From Xestospongia bergquistia (lineage: Eukaryota; Porifera; Demospongiae; Haplosclerida; Petrosiidae), in NCBI GenBank assembly GCA_963965975.1, contig OZ014411.1, forward strand, positions 22,100,249 through 22,164,248: 64,000 bases of DNA, in the 5' to 3' direction. A program made the translations under genes and the position numbers. Positions 34,676-48,100 of the stretch are shown here, piece by piece (within the stretch, counting starts at the first letter, position 1; the number at the start of each line of letters is the position of its first letter). A model generated the notes under the pieces. The model did no database searches, was not told the DNA's origin, and saw only the letters and a list, made by a program, of their open reading frames with translations.

Positions 34676-36661
34676 AAGGACTCATTTTCATATGTCAGTT
34701 ATTATATGGCTTATTAAAATTCGAAAGCAACTTAATTATGCTTTGACAATTTTTTAGTGTTCTATTGTTCTCATGTTGTTCTCTTGTATTATTGGTTGGT
34801 TTGTTGATAACTTTATATCTTAATAAAGTTGATAAGTATAATAAAGGTCAATACACCACAAAAAAGGGAATAAAGAAAATTTCCTGTTAAAGAAAATGTG
34901 TACAATAACTGTTAGCAAGACTAGTTCACAAACCACAGCAGAATGACATATCAAGTAGAGTCTAGAGAGAAGTCAAGATGGCTCAACATGCAAGCATTGG
35001 AGAGATTTTCTGAGAGAAACACTGGAACATATGTATGGAATGACTGCAGAGGTTTCTCGTCAATAATAACATTGGATCCGAAGCAAAAATATCCATTCCT
35101 GTTAGTCTATATGGAATTGCCAATTATCAATTAATTAGGAATCTGAGAGCTCAGATGTATATACCATATAATCAATATGTTGAGAGATAACTTCCAATCT
35201 GAGACAGTCACATACTCTTCAACGTTTTCAACTCAACACAATTGTCTTCCAGGGCAATTAAAAATATGACCGTTTTTCGTAACATAATTGAAAAAATTCT
35301 GAATTTTGTAATTGTCCAGACTAGTTGGACACAATTTTAAGAGACTGAATAGCATTGATCACCCTGTAATGCAGAGACAACTTTCATCAAAAGCAAAGGT
35401 AACTCATGCCAGTACACTCGAGATTACTCAAAGACTCCATATAACAGAGAAAAACGCATGAAAAGGCTATCCAAATAGTTGATCAGAAACTACTAGTTAT
35501 AGTACAAGATGATCAGTAACAGTGATGAATTTTGCTCATGTTGAAATGAATGTCAGTAACAATATGCTAAAGTATGGTTCTGAATTCTTCTCTTTCAGCA
35601 CACCATCTAGAACTAAGAAATACTACTTTATATGAAATGGAAAAAGGCCATACAGACTTATGAGACTGACTGGTGATAGTTGTGTTAAAAATAATTCAGA
35701 TTACATTAGGCTTTTACAAGAAATGCTAAATACAATAGAATTAGACACTGGAGCATCATTCTCAATTGTAAGTCGAAAGACATAAAACAAATTTGTTAAA
35801 TGATTGAATTGAATCTGTAAATAATCATACTATTGTCACCTTCAAAGACTTGTAAAAATATCATTATTGTAGTTATTGAAGGAACAAAGTTTTTTGATTG
35901 AAACTGCTCGTGTACTTTTAGATGGAACTGAGAGAGATTTTTACAAGTTTGGTGAGAGGAGAAGCTCCAAGAAAATTTAAAAGGAGTAAATGCAAAAACC
36001 TTCAACCTACCCCCAGACTAATCCTATTTTTTCTAAAGCCTTCCCTGTCTTGTATCCTGCCCTGTAGGTTTAAGACCAAACGTTGAAGCAGAAAAAGACA
36101 CATGAAGGTATTATAAAGAAAGAAAAGTTTACAGAGTGGGCATAGTAAAATAAATTAGTAACAGAGTTGAGTTTAGTTAATGGACATACTCAGTCTCAGA
36201 AATGGGCAAATCTGATATTTTATTGAACTGTTTCTCTGGAGTTACACCTGAGACTGTTACAGTAGAGGCAAGTTCACCATGGTTATCATCCAGTCCCAAA
36301 CTTAGACAATTGTCTTGAATTTGCGAACACCTGACAATTGTTCTGATCTTAAGGTGAGAGGTGTTGCTAATACTCTATTGAATATTATTCTTCATTTATA
36401 ACTTGTTTAACTTACAATGTCTAAATGTATTTGTTAATCTCAATATTATGTAGGATACTTCCTACATGCATCTTATTCTATAATTAAGTTTAGTTTTTCC
36501 CCATAATTTTTATTGGTATATACAATTTATATTTTTTAAAATTATTGATTATATAAAGGTCAATACAACACAGAGTATTAGGACAATATATTGAACAACT
36601 ATTAAGAACATAAATAAGTAAAAAAAATTTGATTAAAATTTTCATTTGATTTTTTTTTAAA
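34655..36661 (+). mobile_element. Degenerate Ty3/Gypsy-like segment, copy 1
   Basis: Broken coding pieces on the plus strand include an aspartic-protease active-site motif LDTGAS (35741-35758) and a reverse-transcriptase N-terminal motif (GLRPNVEAEK near 36,066). Many stops and shifts are present. It lies in the loop between the inverted-repeat arms. A second copy follows at 37286-38690. Confidence 0.7.
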
Positions 36662-37285
36662 AGTGATTGCTACTAACAATACTATTCTGTCCCTGTTCTA
36701 TTTGGTATGTTAATTCACTCATATTTTGTACACTACTGTTACCTAGTGGTTGCTTTATCATACACTCAAGCAGCAACACCATGGACAGTATTGACAATGC
36801 AGAACAATATTTACATCTCTTTTATACCGAATTTCATGCACCATACAATTGGTTAATTCTTCAAGGAGTTTTCATTTTATGGATTATATTATTCAAGAGA
36901 CAATTCTGGTGCAATGATGTGCATCTATTGTCACATTTGTCCTAGTGTGTATAGAATTGGGGCTTTTATAGCCCTACTCATGTTTCTTTTTGAAGTAATG
37001 AATGGCTATAATAAAGGCTTTTTCGTGGAACTAGAGAAATAAGTAGACAGGTTTTAACATTCAAATAACTTATTCATACATTCAAACACACAATAATATT
37101 ATGTATCGTTATCTTTTTTTATCCTTAGCTAGTATTTGCAATAACAGAATTGCTATAATAATTTTTATGTTTAGGAAATAGCTATGAACAAAAAAGATAA
37201 AATATTCATTGTTGGGCAGGTGAGTCTATTTTATGATGTGGTTGAGAGTAGCCTAAAAGGCAGCTCTGCAGTCAAATCCATATAT
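36662..37285. repeat. Right arm of 623-bp inverted repeat
   Basis: The reverse complement of 33936-34558, ending in GCTCTGCAGTCAAATCCATATAT. With a 2.1-kb loop the pair could form a long hairpin. Confidence 0.9.
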
Positions 37286-38690
37286 CCAAAAGCTCTAGCT
37301 TGACCAAAAACTCATTTTTGTATGCGAATTATTATTAGGCTTATTAAAATTTGAAAGCATCTTAACTATGCTTTGACAACTTTTTAGTAGTGTTCTATTG
37401 TTCTCATGTTGTTCTCTTGTATTATTGGTTGGTTTGTTGATAACTTTATATCTTAATAAAATTGATAAGTATGATAAAGGTCAATACACCACAAAATAGG
37501 CAATAAAGAAAATTTCCTGTTAAAGAAAACGTGTACAATAACTGTTAGCAAGACTAGTTCACAAACCACAGCAGAATGACATATCAAGTAGAGTCTAGAG
37601 AAAAGTCAAGATGGCTCAACATGCAAGCATTGGAGAGTTTTTTATGAGAGAAAATACTGGAACATATGTATGGAATGACTGCAGAGTTTTCTCGTCAATA
37701 ATAACATTGGATCCGAAGCAAAAATATCCATTCCTTTTAGTCTATATAGAATTGCCAATTATCAATTAATTGTGAATCTGAGAACTCAGATGTACCATTT
37801 GAGGATATAATCAAGGTATTGAGAGATCACTTCCAATCTGAGACAGTCACATATTCGTCAACGTTTTCAACTCAACACAAGAGTCTTCCAGGCAATTAAA
37901 AATATGACCGTTTTTCATTGAAGGAACAAAGTTTTTTTGATTGAAACTGCTCGTGTACTTTAGATGGAACTGAGAGAGATTTTTACAAGTTTGGTGAAAG
38001 GAGAAGCTCCAAGAAAATTTAAAAGGGTAAATGCAAAAACCTGCATCCTATCCCCAGACTAATTCTATTTTTTCTAAAGCCTTCCCTGCATGTCTTGTAT
38101 CCTGCCCTGCAGGTTTAAGACCAAAAGTTGAAGCAGAAAAATATAGACTAGAACATGAAGGTATTATAAAGAAAGAAAAGTTTCCAGAGTGGACATAGTA
38201 AAATATATTAGTAACAGAGTTGAGTTTAGACATGCTCAATCTCAGAAGTGGGCAAATCTGATATTTTATTGAACTGTTTCTCTGGAGTACACCTGAAACT
38301 GTTACAGTAGAGGCAAGTTAACCATGGTTATCATCCAGTTCCAAACTTAAACAAATGCTTTGAATTTGCGAACTCCTGACAATTGTTTCTGATCTTAAGG
38401 TGAGAGGAGTTACCTATACTCTATTGAACATTATTCTTCATTTATAACTTGTTTAACTTACAATGTCTAAAATGTATTTATTAATCTCAATATTATGTAG
38501 GATACTTCCTACATGCATCTTACTTTATAATTTGTTTAGTTTTTCCCCATAATTTTTATTGGTATATACAATTTATATTTTTTTAAAATTATTGATTATA
38601 TAAAGGTCAACACAGCACAGAGTATTAGGACAATATATTGAACAACTATTAAGAACATAAATAAGTAAAAAAAATTTCAATTGTTAATTA
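37286..38690 (+). mobile_element. Degenerate Ty3/Gypsy-like segment, copy 2
   Basis: A direct repeat of 34655-36650 with an internal deletion of about 600 bp (after CCGTTTTTC, near 37,917) that removes the protease motif. Its reverse-transcriptase start is better kept: LRPKVEAEKYRLEHEGIIKK (38115-38174), followed by a stop. Confidence 0.7.
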
Positions 38691-39361
38691 TACTACAACT
38701 ACCAGTTATACCATCATTAAATTCTTCCCAAAAAACTCATTTACTTGTAACAGTTGTCGTAGGTGTAACTATAGAACCAATAAGAAAAGATGAAAAATAT
38801 CCTGGAAGATATAAATTCCCAACATCAGTAATTTAAATGATTGAAGTTTATTACAATTTTATTATTAGTAATGTACATTGTTGTATATAGTATTGTTTTG
38901 TGACACATGCTTATAACTATGAAATATGTAGTACAGTACAATTTGATAATAATATATTCTTTAACAATGTAAAAATAGTCATTTAACATTTATACTGTAC
39001 ATTATGACAAATTCATGGTAAAATCATGAGCCAGATGGTGAATCTGTATGAAATGGTGCATGTAAATGAATTAAAGAAGCAATAAAAATTACGAATTGCC
39101 TATTAATGAAAGTTAATTTAGTAAAAGAACTAGCAAGCTGTTATCAGAAATTGAAAATAACATAATTAAGATATTATCAATCTACATTTACTTGTTTCTA
39201 TTACAAAATTGTTTAGACATTTGCTACATTTAGCTCTGCCTTGAAATATTCCTGTGATAAATGTTGTGTAATTTACACTGTGGTTGAAAAATAAGGCTGT
39301 CTTCTGTAAATTTTATTAACATTGTGACTAATGCATTGGTGATCTTCTGATTTTGTCTTAC

Positions 39362-39556
39362 CAAATGTATCAGTTGGAGTAGGTGTAACTACAGGCATGT
39401 GAAAAGGAGGAAAGCAAGTAATTTTATCTATATCATCACAACAATCATTATGATTGTAGCACGATTGATCACAATGGCAATCTATATGGACACAACTTCT
39501 TGTCTTAGATAAATCACAACATCCAGTATAGTTGAGTTTAAGTTCCATACATGAAC
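39362..39556 (-). CDS. SMB-like exon, most 3' of gene C
   Basis: A 195-nt phase 1-1 exon with intact donor and acceptor. It has SCMELKLNYTGCC, CHCDQSCYNHNDCCDDI and a linker ending TPTPTDTFG. It is divergent from the gene B array. Whether it is still joined to gene C across the retroelement is unknown. Confidence 0.75.
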
Positions 39557-39789
39557 CTAAAATGAACATAATATAAACATATCATTTTAGTTATCTTAAG
39601 TAACAGGTGTGGGTACAACTACAAAAACACTTGAAGGACATGCAAAAGTTATTGTAAGATGTGTACTACATGTCAAATGTTATAGATTTTAAAATTCTGT
39701 AACCATATAAAGAGATACATTTAGTTATATAGTACAAATGTATTAAAGCTGTGACTAATATGTTGTATGATCATCTGATTTTGTCTTAC

Positions 39790-39951
39790 CTTCTGTACTA
39801 TTTGGATAACAACCAATATCAACTATGTCACTACAACAGTCGTTATTAGAATAACAGCCTTTATCACAATGACAATCATTAATGCCACATCTTCCGGTCT
39901 TGTAATTTTTACAACATCCAGAATAATTGAGATTAAGTGACTCACATGGAC
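39790..39951 (-). CDS. SMB-like exon (gene C)
   Basis: A 162-nt phase 1-1 exon with GPCESLNLNYSGCC, CHCDKGCYSNNDCCSDIVDIGC and almost no Ser/Thr linker, the shortest SMB-like exon here. All eight cysteines are present. Confidence 0.75.
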
Positions 39952-40135
39952 CTAAAATTGACATAATATATTAAACAAATTGTTTAAATTCATAGTTAAC
40001 TATATAACCATTTTGTTATAAACTTATAAAAGCTTGATTAATGTATTGTATGAATGCCTGATTTTGTTTATCAGCTGTACCTGTTGGTGTTGCTAACATA
40101 TGTACAAATTAATTTAATTCATAATGCTCACTTAC

Positions 40136-40237
40136 CAGGTGTAACAGTTGGTGTTGGCATAACTATAGAACCACTTGAAGATGAAGACATTGATGGAAGA
40201 TATGTGCTACTTTCCAAAGTGTATGAACTTGTAATTT
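40136..40237 (-). CDS. Ser/Thr-rich exon (gene C)
   Basis: A 102-nt phase 1-1 exon: EITSSYTLESSTYLPSMSSS, then GS and a TPTVTPG end. Two related remnants just to its right (about 40,330 and 40,525) have lost the GT donor and are probably dead. Confidence 0.65.
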
Positions 40238-40660
40238 CTATCTCCACATAAACAAGTGAAATTAATGTTATGTTAAAAATTTTATAAAAGTTATGATAAT
40301 TGTATGAATTTCTGATTTTGTCTTATCAGGCATATCAGTTTGAGTAGGTGAAACAAATGAACGATTTAAAGAAGAAAACAAGATTGTTGGAATATGTTTA
40401 CTATTTTTCAAAGGATATGAACTTGTAATTTCTATGTCAACATAAACAAGTTAAATGGATTATCTATTATGAATTTATGATAGCTATGACAAAAGTATTG
40501 TATGAGTTTTTCATTTTTCCTTAGCAAATGTTTCAGATGGAATAGGTAACACTGTAGAGTCACTTAAAGACGAAGAAAAATTTGCTCGAGGATGTGTACT
40601 ACTTTGCAAAGTGTATAAAGTTGTAATTTCTATGTCGAAAGAACAAGTTAAATTGATTAT

Positions 40661-40842
40661 TGTGATGAATGTTAGACCTTGTATTTTGTGCTGTGAACCC
40701 ATACAACATAGTCCGTACTAAAATAGCTGTTTTGTTTGTTTGTTCTGACATTGTTGTTGTTGTTGTTTCTTTGTTTATAGTCTGTAGTTCATCATTAGTC
40801 ATCTTTTATATATTGCTCTGATACCTTAGCTTGGTTACAACA
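40661..40842 (+). mobile_element. 5' LTR of Ty3/Gypsy-type element
   Basis: It begins TGTGATGAATG and ends TTACAACA (TG...CA). It matches 44307-44506 and 44909-45095 along most of its length, but with many differences, so the element is old. The flank ATTAT on the left and GTTAT after the 3' LTR fit a 5-bp target duplication with one change. Confidence 0.82.
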
Positions 40843-43800
40843 TATTTAGCAATGAAGTGAAACTTTGTCACTGGGGATGGCAACTCATGGGAAACTTTCA
40901 TCATTCAATCCTACATTGGAGACATGGTTGTCGTACGCAGAGCATCTAGGTCATTGCTTTCAGAAAAAAAACATTACAAACACCGACAAGAAAAGATCCA
41001 TTCTACTCACTGTTTGTGGTTCAACCACATATCAGCTCTTGAAAAGCTTATTTCAGCCAGTGAGTCTAACAGATCAAGCTTTTGATCAGTTGATGCACAC
41101 ATGAAAAACTATTTTGAAAGCTCTTTGATAAGTCAGTTCAGTTTCTTGCAGTAAATGCCTCTGAATTCTGTTAATGCTAACTCCACAGACAAGTTTGTCT
41201 TGATTTATGTCATCTAAGCTTTCTCCATATGCAGTGACTAACTCTCCCTGGCAACAATCTCGGGTATAAAATTTGTACCTCTGCACAATAGGCAAAAGCT
41301 TCAGGCTGTAATGTGTTTTCCAAAGTAACACTACCTCTGAGTCAACCAATTCAATGCTTGCATACTCAGAAATTGAAGTATGTATCATGCTATAGATGTG
41401 GAGTAAACTGCCTGCCTAACAGTTGCCATTTCCGTCTGGTGGATTGACATTCTGTGGCAAGACAGGTCATATCCCAAATGTAAGTGAATGTACCCTTGTT
41501 TCCGACATTGTCAGAACTTCACAGTAGAAGAAATCTGCCTCAGTCAGTAACACTGGTCACCTCTCCTTCTGAAAGCACTTCAGACAGCAGCTCTTATGCT
41601 GACACTTACCACCTCTTCTCCATATACGAAAAGGCCTGGCTTCTGGTGGTTAGAGTTTACTGACACAAGGGGGAAACTTCCTTGGAGGTACACACTGGGG
41701 CATTCCCAGTCAGTTTGTAGTGAAGAAACATACAAATGTTAAGGACTTTAGGGCTACAAATGTCTCTATAGGGACATAAGCTGGTGAACCTCTTTAAATC
41801 CTTGGAAACTGCTGACCTACAAAGTTATTTTTGAAGGATAAGCAGCTACATTGCCAGTATTTGTGGTTAAAGGAAAGGATCCTAGTCCATTCTGCAGAAA
41901 CTAGATGAATGTTAAACTAGTTAAAGATCAGTGTTGTTAGTAGTAAAATTGCCTTACATGCATTGTTAGAAAGACATCCTCAAGTATTCAGAGAGGAGCT
42001 CAGAGTGTTACAAGGAACAACTGCTAAAATATATGCTGAAACTAGTGCCAAACCTCAGTTCTATAAACCTCAATCTGTTTCATATATTTTCTAAGAAACT
42101 AGAGTAGATATAAAAACTCCAGTGTCTTCACTATCAAGGAATCACAATGCTAATTCAATTCTCGTACTTGTTAGCTCCAATAGTACTGTTGATCTAGTCA
42201 GATGGTTATATTCTCATTTGTGGAGACTACAAGGTCCCTACAAATTTGGTTGCAAAGCAGGACACCTATCTGTTACCAAAGGTAGAGGACTTATTTACTG
42301 ACTTCTCAGGAGGAAACGTTTTCTCAAAGTTGAGCCTCAGGCATGATTGACATAGATGAAAGGTCATAAAAGTACACCCCTATCTACACCTTTAAAGGTG
42401 TCTTTCATTCAAGAGATTACCATTTGGTATTTCTTAAACTCCATCAATGTTTCAAAGAATTATGGAAAGTCTATTGTATGGTTTACGAGGATTTTCAATT
42501 TATTTAGACGATATTCTAGTGACAGGTGTAGATAAACAGGATCATATTCTTAACCTTGACCAGCTTCTACAGAAGATAGAGTCAGCTGGACTATTAATAC
42601 TCTGAAAAGATCTAAGTGTACATTTCCATTATCCTTTGTGCATTGTTTGGGTACGTGTCATTGATGGAAATAGCCACCTGAGAAAGTCAGAGCCATTAAG
42701 GAAGCTCCACAGCCACAAAGTGTATAACAACTTAAAATGTTCCTTGGACTAATTACTATTACAATTAATTTTTTACCTAATTTATCTGTGTTTCTCTCCC
42801 TACTCTACAGGATATTAAAGAAAGGTGATCAGTGGACATGAACTGCAGAACAAAAGTCATTCAAAAAGGCTAAAAAGAAGCTGCTAATTGTTGTCATGGT
42901 TAGTTCATTTTGATGCCATAAAAGAAATCATATTATCTGCAAATGTATCACCAGTCAGCATTGGTGGTGCTCTTAGTCATAAGATGAAAGATGGTAGTAA
43001 GAAACCAATTATCTTTATCTGTTGTACCCACTCAGTGGCGGAAAGAACATATTCTCAGTTGGATAAGGAATGGCTGGCTATTGTATTTGCTGTTACGAAC
43101 TTTCATGAATATGTTTATTCTGATCACAAGTTTTACAATATCTTTTAATGAGCCTTGTCAGGTACCAGTGATGGCCTCATTGCAAATGCAACAGTGATCA
43201 CTTATTATGTCTCATACAGATGCATTAAGCAGGTTGCCCTTCCCAGACACTCATGTTTCAGTTCCCACTCCAGGAGACCTCATCTTACTGATTACTCATT
43301 TAACAGATTCATATGTTATGGTTACACCAATAAATGCTTGGACAGATAGGGATCCACTATCATATAGAGTTTGTAAACTTGTTGAACAAGGCTGGTCATC
43401 ATCCACTTCTGAGTTAGAGTTAGCTCCATAGTTCAATTGTCAACAAGAATTAAGTGTTCTGGATGGATGTGTACACTCTGGGGATCTCATGTGATCATAC
43501 ATCCTGCATAAAGGAGTATTTTACTTAATCAGCTCCATGAAGCTCATCCAGGTACATGTAAAATGAAGAACCTGGAAAGATACAACATCTGGTGGCCAGT
43601 GTTAGATTCAGACATACAACATCAAGTTTAAAACAGTAGTAAATGTCACAATAACTGTGTATTATCTTCAAAAACTCTACTTTATCCATGGGAATGGCCA
43701 CATAGGACCTGGTCACAGGTACATATTGATCATGCTGGACCTTATCTTGGATACACATACTTCATTTATTACTTCATTCAAAATGGATAGATGATCATAC

Positions 43801-44306
43801 TGTTAATTCTGCATCATCTAGAATAATAAAAAACTGAAAAAATCTTGCTTTCACAGAATCCTAGAACAAATTGTTTCTGATAAAGGCCCTGGTTTTACTT
43901 GATAGGAGTTCAAATGTTTTATGGTGCAGAATGGAATCAACCATACTCTTACTTCACAATACCACCTATCTTCCAATAGGTTAGCTGAGCATGCAGTTTA
44001 AAATTTAAACAGGGAATTAGTACATTAGAGAGTGGGTGGTATATAAGATAGAATTGCTACCTTTCTCTCCAACTCTCAAATCATGCCTTGGACAAGTATA
44101 TCACTTTTTGAACTACTGATGGGAAGAAAAGTTTTTACTTGATTTGATCTAATCTATTCTGATGTTGCTAAAAAGTGTCTAAGAATCAAGACAAGATGAT
44201 TTAACAGTTTACCAGATACCATTGTTCAACTGTTATGTTGTTCTTGTTGGAACTTTAGACCCATTGACCATTATGTTCCCCTTCTATCATCTTTCTGGTG
44301 GAGGAA
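40843..44306 (+). mobile_element. Decayed gag-pol of Ty3/Gypsy-type retrotransposon
   Basis: Pieces occur in gag-protease-RT-RNaseH-integrase order. A gag-like start is at 40877 (LETWLSYAEHLGHCF, GSTTYQLLKSLF), cut by a stop at 41102. RT pieces include GDYKVPTNL near 42,225 and YLDDILVTG from 42501. An RNase H piece is at 42,915-43,140 (IGGALSHKM, ERTYSQLDKEWLAIVFA), with the DALSRLP linker at 43,220. The integrase zinc-finger region is near 43,535 (HEAHPG, WWPV), and the core has IVSDKGPGFT near 43,870. A purine-rich tract (GGTGGAGGAA) precedes the 3' LTR. Many stops and shifts make it non-functional. Confidence 0.85.
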
Positions 44307-44506
44307 TGTGACGAACTTTGGACCATATTAATACGTATATTGTGGTATGAGCCCATATAACATTGTGTGTACTTAAACAGTTATTTTGGTCTATTTGCTC
44401 AGTTGTTGTCGTTGTTGTCGTTATTTTTCTTTGTTCATAGTTTGTAGTTCATTGTTGGTTGGTTATCTTTTATATATTATTGACATATCTTAACTAGGTT
44501 ACAACA
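44307..44506 (+). mobile_element. 3' LTR
   Basis: A 200-bp LTR from TGTGACGAACTTTGG to GGTTACAACA. It is followed by host intron sequence of gene C. Confidence 0.85.
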
Positions 44507-44563
44507 GTTATTATAAAGTTTATAAAAGCTAAGACAAACATATGATATGAGATTTTAACTTAC

Positions 44564-44873
44564 CACTTATGTAAGTTGAAATAGATGAAACCGTAGAATC
44601 ACTTAAAGAAGGTGAAGAACTCGCTGGAGGTTGTGTACTACTTTTCAAAATGAATGAACTTGTAATTTCTATGTCAAAAATAAACAAATTAAATTGATTA
44701 TATATTATAAATTTTATAAAAGTTATGACAAATGTATTGTATGATCTTTGATTTTATCTTACCTATTGTATCAGTTGGAGTTGGTTCAACTGTAGAATCA
44801 CTTAAAGAAGGTGAAAAACTTGTTGAAGGAATTGCACTACTTATCAAAGGAGATGTAGTTAAAGATTCTGTCT
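44564..44873 (-). CDS. Ser/Thr exon pair Y0 and X1 (gene C)
   Basis: Y0 (44564-44668, 105 nt) and X1 (44763-44873, 111 nt) are phase 1-1. Y0 reads EITSSFILKSST with PPASSSPSLSDS. X1 reads ETESLTTSPLISSAIP and SPSLSDSTVEPTPTDTIG. The pair lies between two LTR copies. It duplicates the pair at 45153-45462, together with its intron. Confidence 0.7.
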
Positions 44874-44908
44874 CTATATAAAAATAACAATAAAATTGAT
44901 ATGATGAA

Positions 44909-45095
44909 TGTGACGAACTTTGGACCTTATTAATACTTATATTGTGGTGTAAGCCCATATAACATTGTGTGTACTTAAACAGTTATTTTGGTCTATTTGC
45001 TCAGTTGTTGTCGTTATTTTTCTTTGTTCATAGTTTGTAGTTCATTGTTGGTTATCTTTTATATATTATTGACATATCTTAACTAGGTTACAACA
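44909..45095 (+). mobile_element. Extra LTR copy made by local duplication
   Basis: A 187-bp LTR lacking about 13 bp of the GTTGTCGTTG repeat present in the 3' LTR. The same host sequence follows both LTRs (GTTATTATAAAGTTTATAAAAG, then Y exon). The copy therefore arose by tandem duplication of LTR plus exon pair, rather than by a second insertion. Confidence 0.82.
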
Positions 45096-45152
45096 GTTAT
45101 TATAAAGTTTATAAAAGCTAAGACAAACGTATGATATGAGATTTTAACTTAC

Positions 45153-48100
45153 CACTTATGTAAGTTGAAATAGATGAAACCGTAGAATCACTTAAAGACG
45201 GTGAAGAACTCGCTGGAGGTTGTGTACTACTTTTCAAAATGAATGAACTTGTAATTTCTATGTCAAAAATAAACAAATTAAATTGATTATATATTATAAA
45301 TTTTATAAAAGTTATGACAAATGTATTGTATGATCTTTGATTTTATCTTACCAATTGCATCAGTTGGAGTTGGTTCAACTGTAGAATCACTTAAAGAAGG
45401 TGAAAAACTTGTTGAAGGAATTGCACTACTTATCAAAGGAGATGTAGTTAAAGACTCTGTCTCTATATAAAAATAACAATAAAATTGATATGATGCATGA
45501 GATAAATTGATCACAATTAGCACATCATTAACTAAATTTGTTACTATTTACTAATTAACTGTAAGGAAGAAGTCTTTAAAACTATATAATAATTATGATA
45601 GTATTAGCAAATAAAATAAATTTTGACTAGAATAAAATATAAATACATGTAATCTTAAATGTCAACATAAGAGAAATTATTTTGAGTTGACATGCAATCC
45701 AAAAGCTAATAAGAAATTATAAAATATATTTTACTTTATAACATTCCATATGTCAGAAATTTAAATAATGATTTAAGTTATAAATCATGCCTTAAAATAT
45801 AAAATATGCTGTTAACTAAAATCTGTTATTATACAATAATATTTTCAATTTTTATATAATATAACAATATTAATTTATTAAGAAAACGTTTTCTAATATA
45901 TTGAATAACCCTCTGATTTTATCTTACCAAATATGTCAGTTGGAGTAAGTGAAATTATAGAATCACTTGAAGATGGTAATAAAATTACTGGAGTATATGT
46001 ACTACTTTTCAAAATGAATGGACTTGTAATTTCTATGTCAAAAATAAACAAATTACATTGATTATATATTATAAATTTTATAAAAGTTATGACAAATGTA
46101 TTGTATAAACGATTTTATCTTACCAATAGTATCAGTTGGTATTGGTGAATATGTAGAATCACTTAAAGAAGGTGAAAAACTTGTTGGAGGAATTGCACTA
46201 CTTATCAAATGAGATGTAGTTAAAGATTCTGTCTCTATATAAAAATAACAATAAAATTGATATGATGCATGAGATAAACTGATCACAATTATCACATCAT
46301 TAACTAAATTTGTTACTATTTACTAATTAACTGTAAGGAAGAAGTCTTTAAAACTATATAATAATTATGATAGTATTACCAAATAAAAAAAATTTGACTA
46401 GAATAAAATATAAATACATGTAATCTTAAATGTCAACATAAGAGAAATTATTTTGAGTTGACATGCAATCTAAAAGCTAATAAGAAATTATAAAATATGT
46501 TTTACTTTATAACATTCCATATGACAGAAATTTTAATAATGATTTAAGTTATAAATCATGCCTTAAAATATAAAATATGCTGTTAACTAAAATCTGTTAT
46601 TATACAATAATATTTTCAATTTTTATATAATATAACAATATTAATTTATTAAGAAAACGTTTTCTAATATATTGAATAACCCTCTGATTTTATCTTACCA
46701 AATATGTCAGTTGGAGTAAGTGAAATTATAGAATCACTTGAAGATGGTAATAAAATTACTGGAGTATATGTACTACTTTTCAAAATGGATGAACTTGTAA
46801 TTTCTATGTCAAAAATAAACAAATTATATTGATTATATATTATAAATTTTATAAAAGTTATGACAAATGTATTGTATAAACGATTTTATCTTACCAATAG
46901 TATCAGTTGGTATTGGTGAAATTGTAGAATCACTTAAAGAAGGTGAAAAACTTGATGGAGGAATTGCACTACTTATCAAAGGAGATGTAGTTAAAGATTC
47001 TGTCTCTATATAAAAATAACAATAAAATTGATATTATGCATGAGATAAACTAATCACAATTATCACATCATTAACTAAATTTGTTACTATTTACTAATTA
47101 CCTGTAAGGAAGAAGTCTTTAAAATTATGTAATAATTATGATAGTATTACCAAATAAAATAATTTTTGATTAGAATAAAATATAAATATATGTAATCTTA
47201 ATGTCAACATAATGAAAATTACTTTGAGTTGACATGCAATCCACAAGCTAATAAGAAATTATCAAAAATATTTTTTTAATAACATTCCCAACATCAGTAA
47301 TTTTAATAATGATTTAAATTATAAATCATACTTTAAAATATAAAATATGCTGTTTACTAAAATCTGCTTCTATATAATAATATTTTTAATTTTATATAAT
47401 ATAACAATATTAATTTATTAAGAAAACGTTTTCTAATATATTGAATAACCCTCTGATTTTATCTTACCAAATATGTCAGTTGGAGTAAGTGAAATTATAG
47501 AATCACTTGAAGATGGTAATAAAATTACTGGAGTATATGTACTACTTTTCAAAATGGATGAACTTGTAATTTCTATGTCAAAAATAAATAAATTATATTG
47601 ATTATATATTATAAATTTTATAAAAGTTATGACAAATGTATTATATAAACTTTGATTTTAACTTACCAATAGTGTCAGTTGGTATTGGTGAAATTGTAGA
47701 ATCACTTAAAGAAGGTGAAAAACTTGTTGAAGGAATTGCACTACTTATCAAAGGAGATGTAGTTAAAGATTCTGTCTCTATATAAAAATAACAATAAAAT
47801 TGATATGATGCATGAGATAAACTGATCACAATTAGCACATCATTAACTAAGGTTGTTACTATTTACTAATTAACTTTTAGGAAGAAGTCTTTAAAACTAT
47901 ATAATATTTATGATAGTATTAGGAAATAAAATAAATTTTGACTAGAATAAAATATAAATACATGTAATCTTAAATGTCAACATAAGAGAAATTATTTTGA
48001 GTTGACATGCAATCTAAAAGCTAATAAGAAATTATAAAATATATTTTACTTTATAACATTCCATATGACAGAAATTTTAATAATGATTTAAGTTATAAAT

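Noticed and set aside
41086-41388. 100-codon minus-strand frame in the LTR element
   Set aside because: Antisense to decayed gag-pol, with no independent support.
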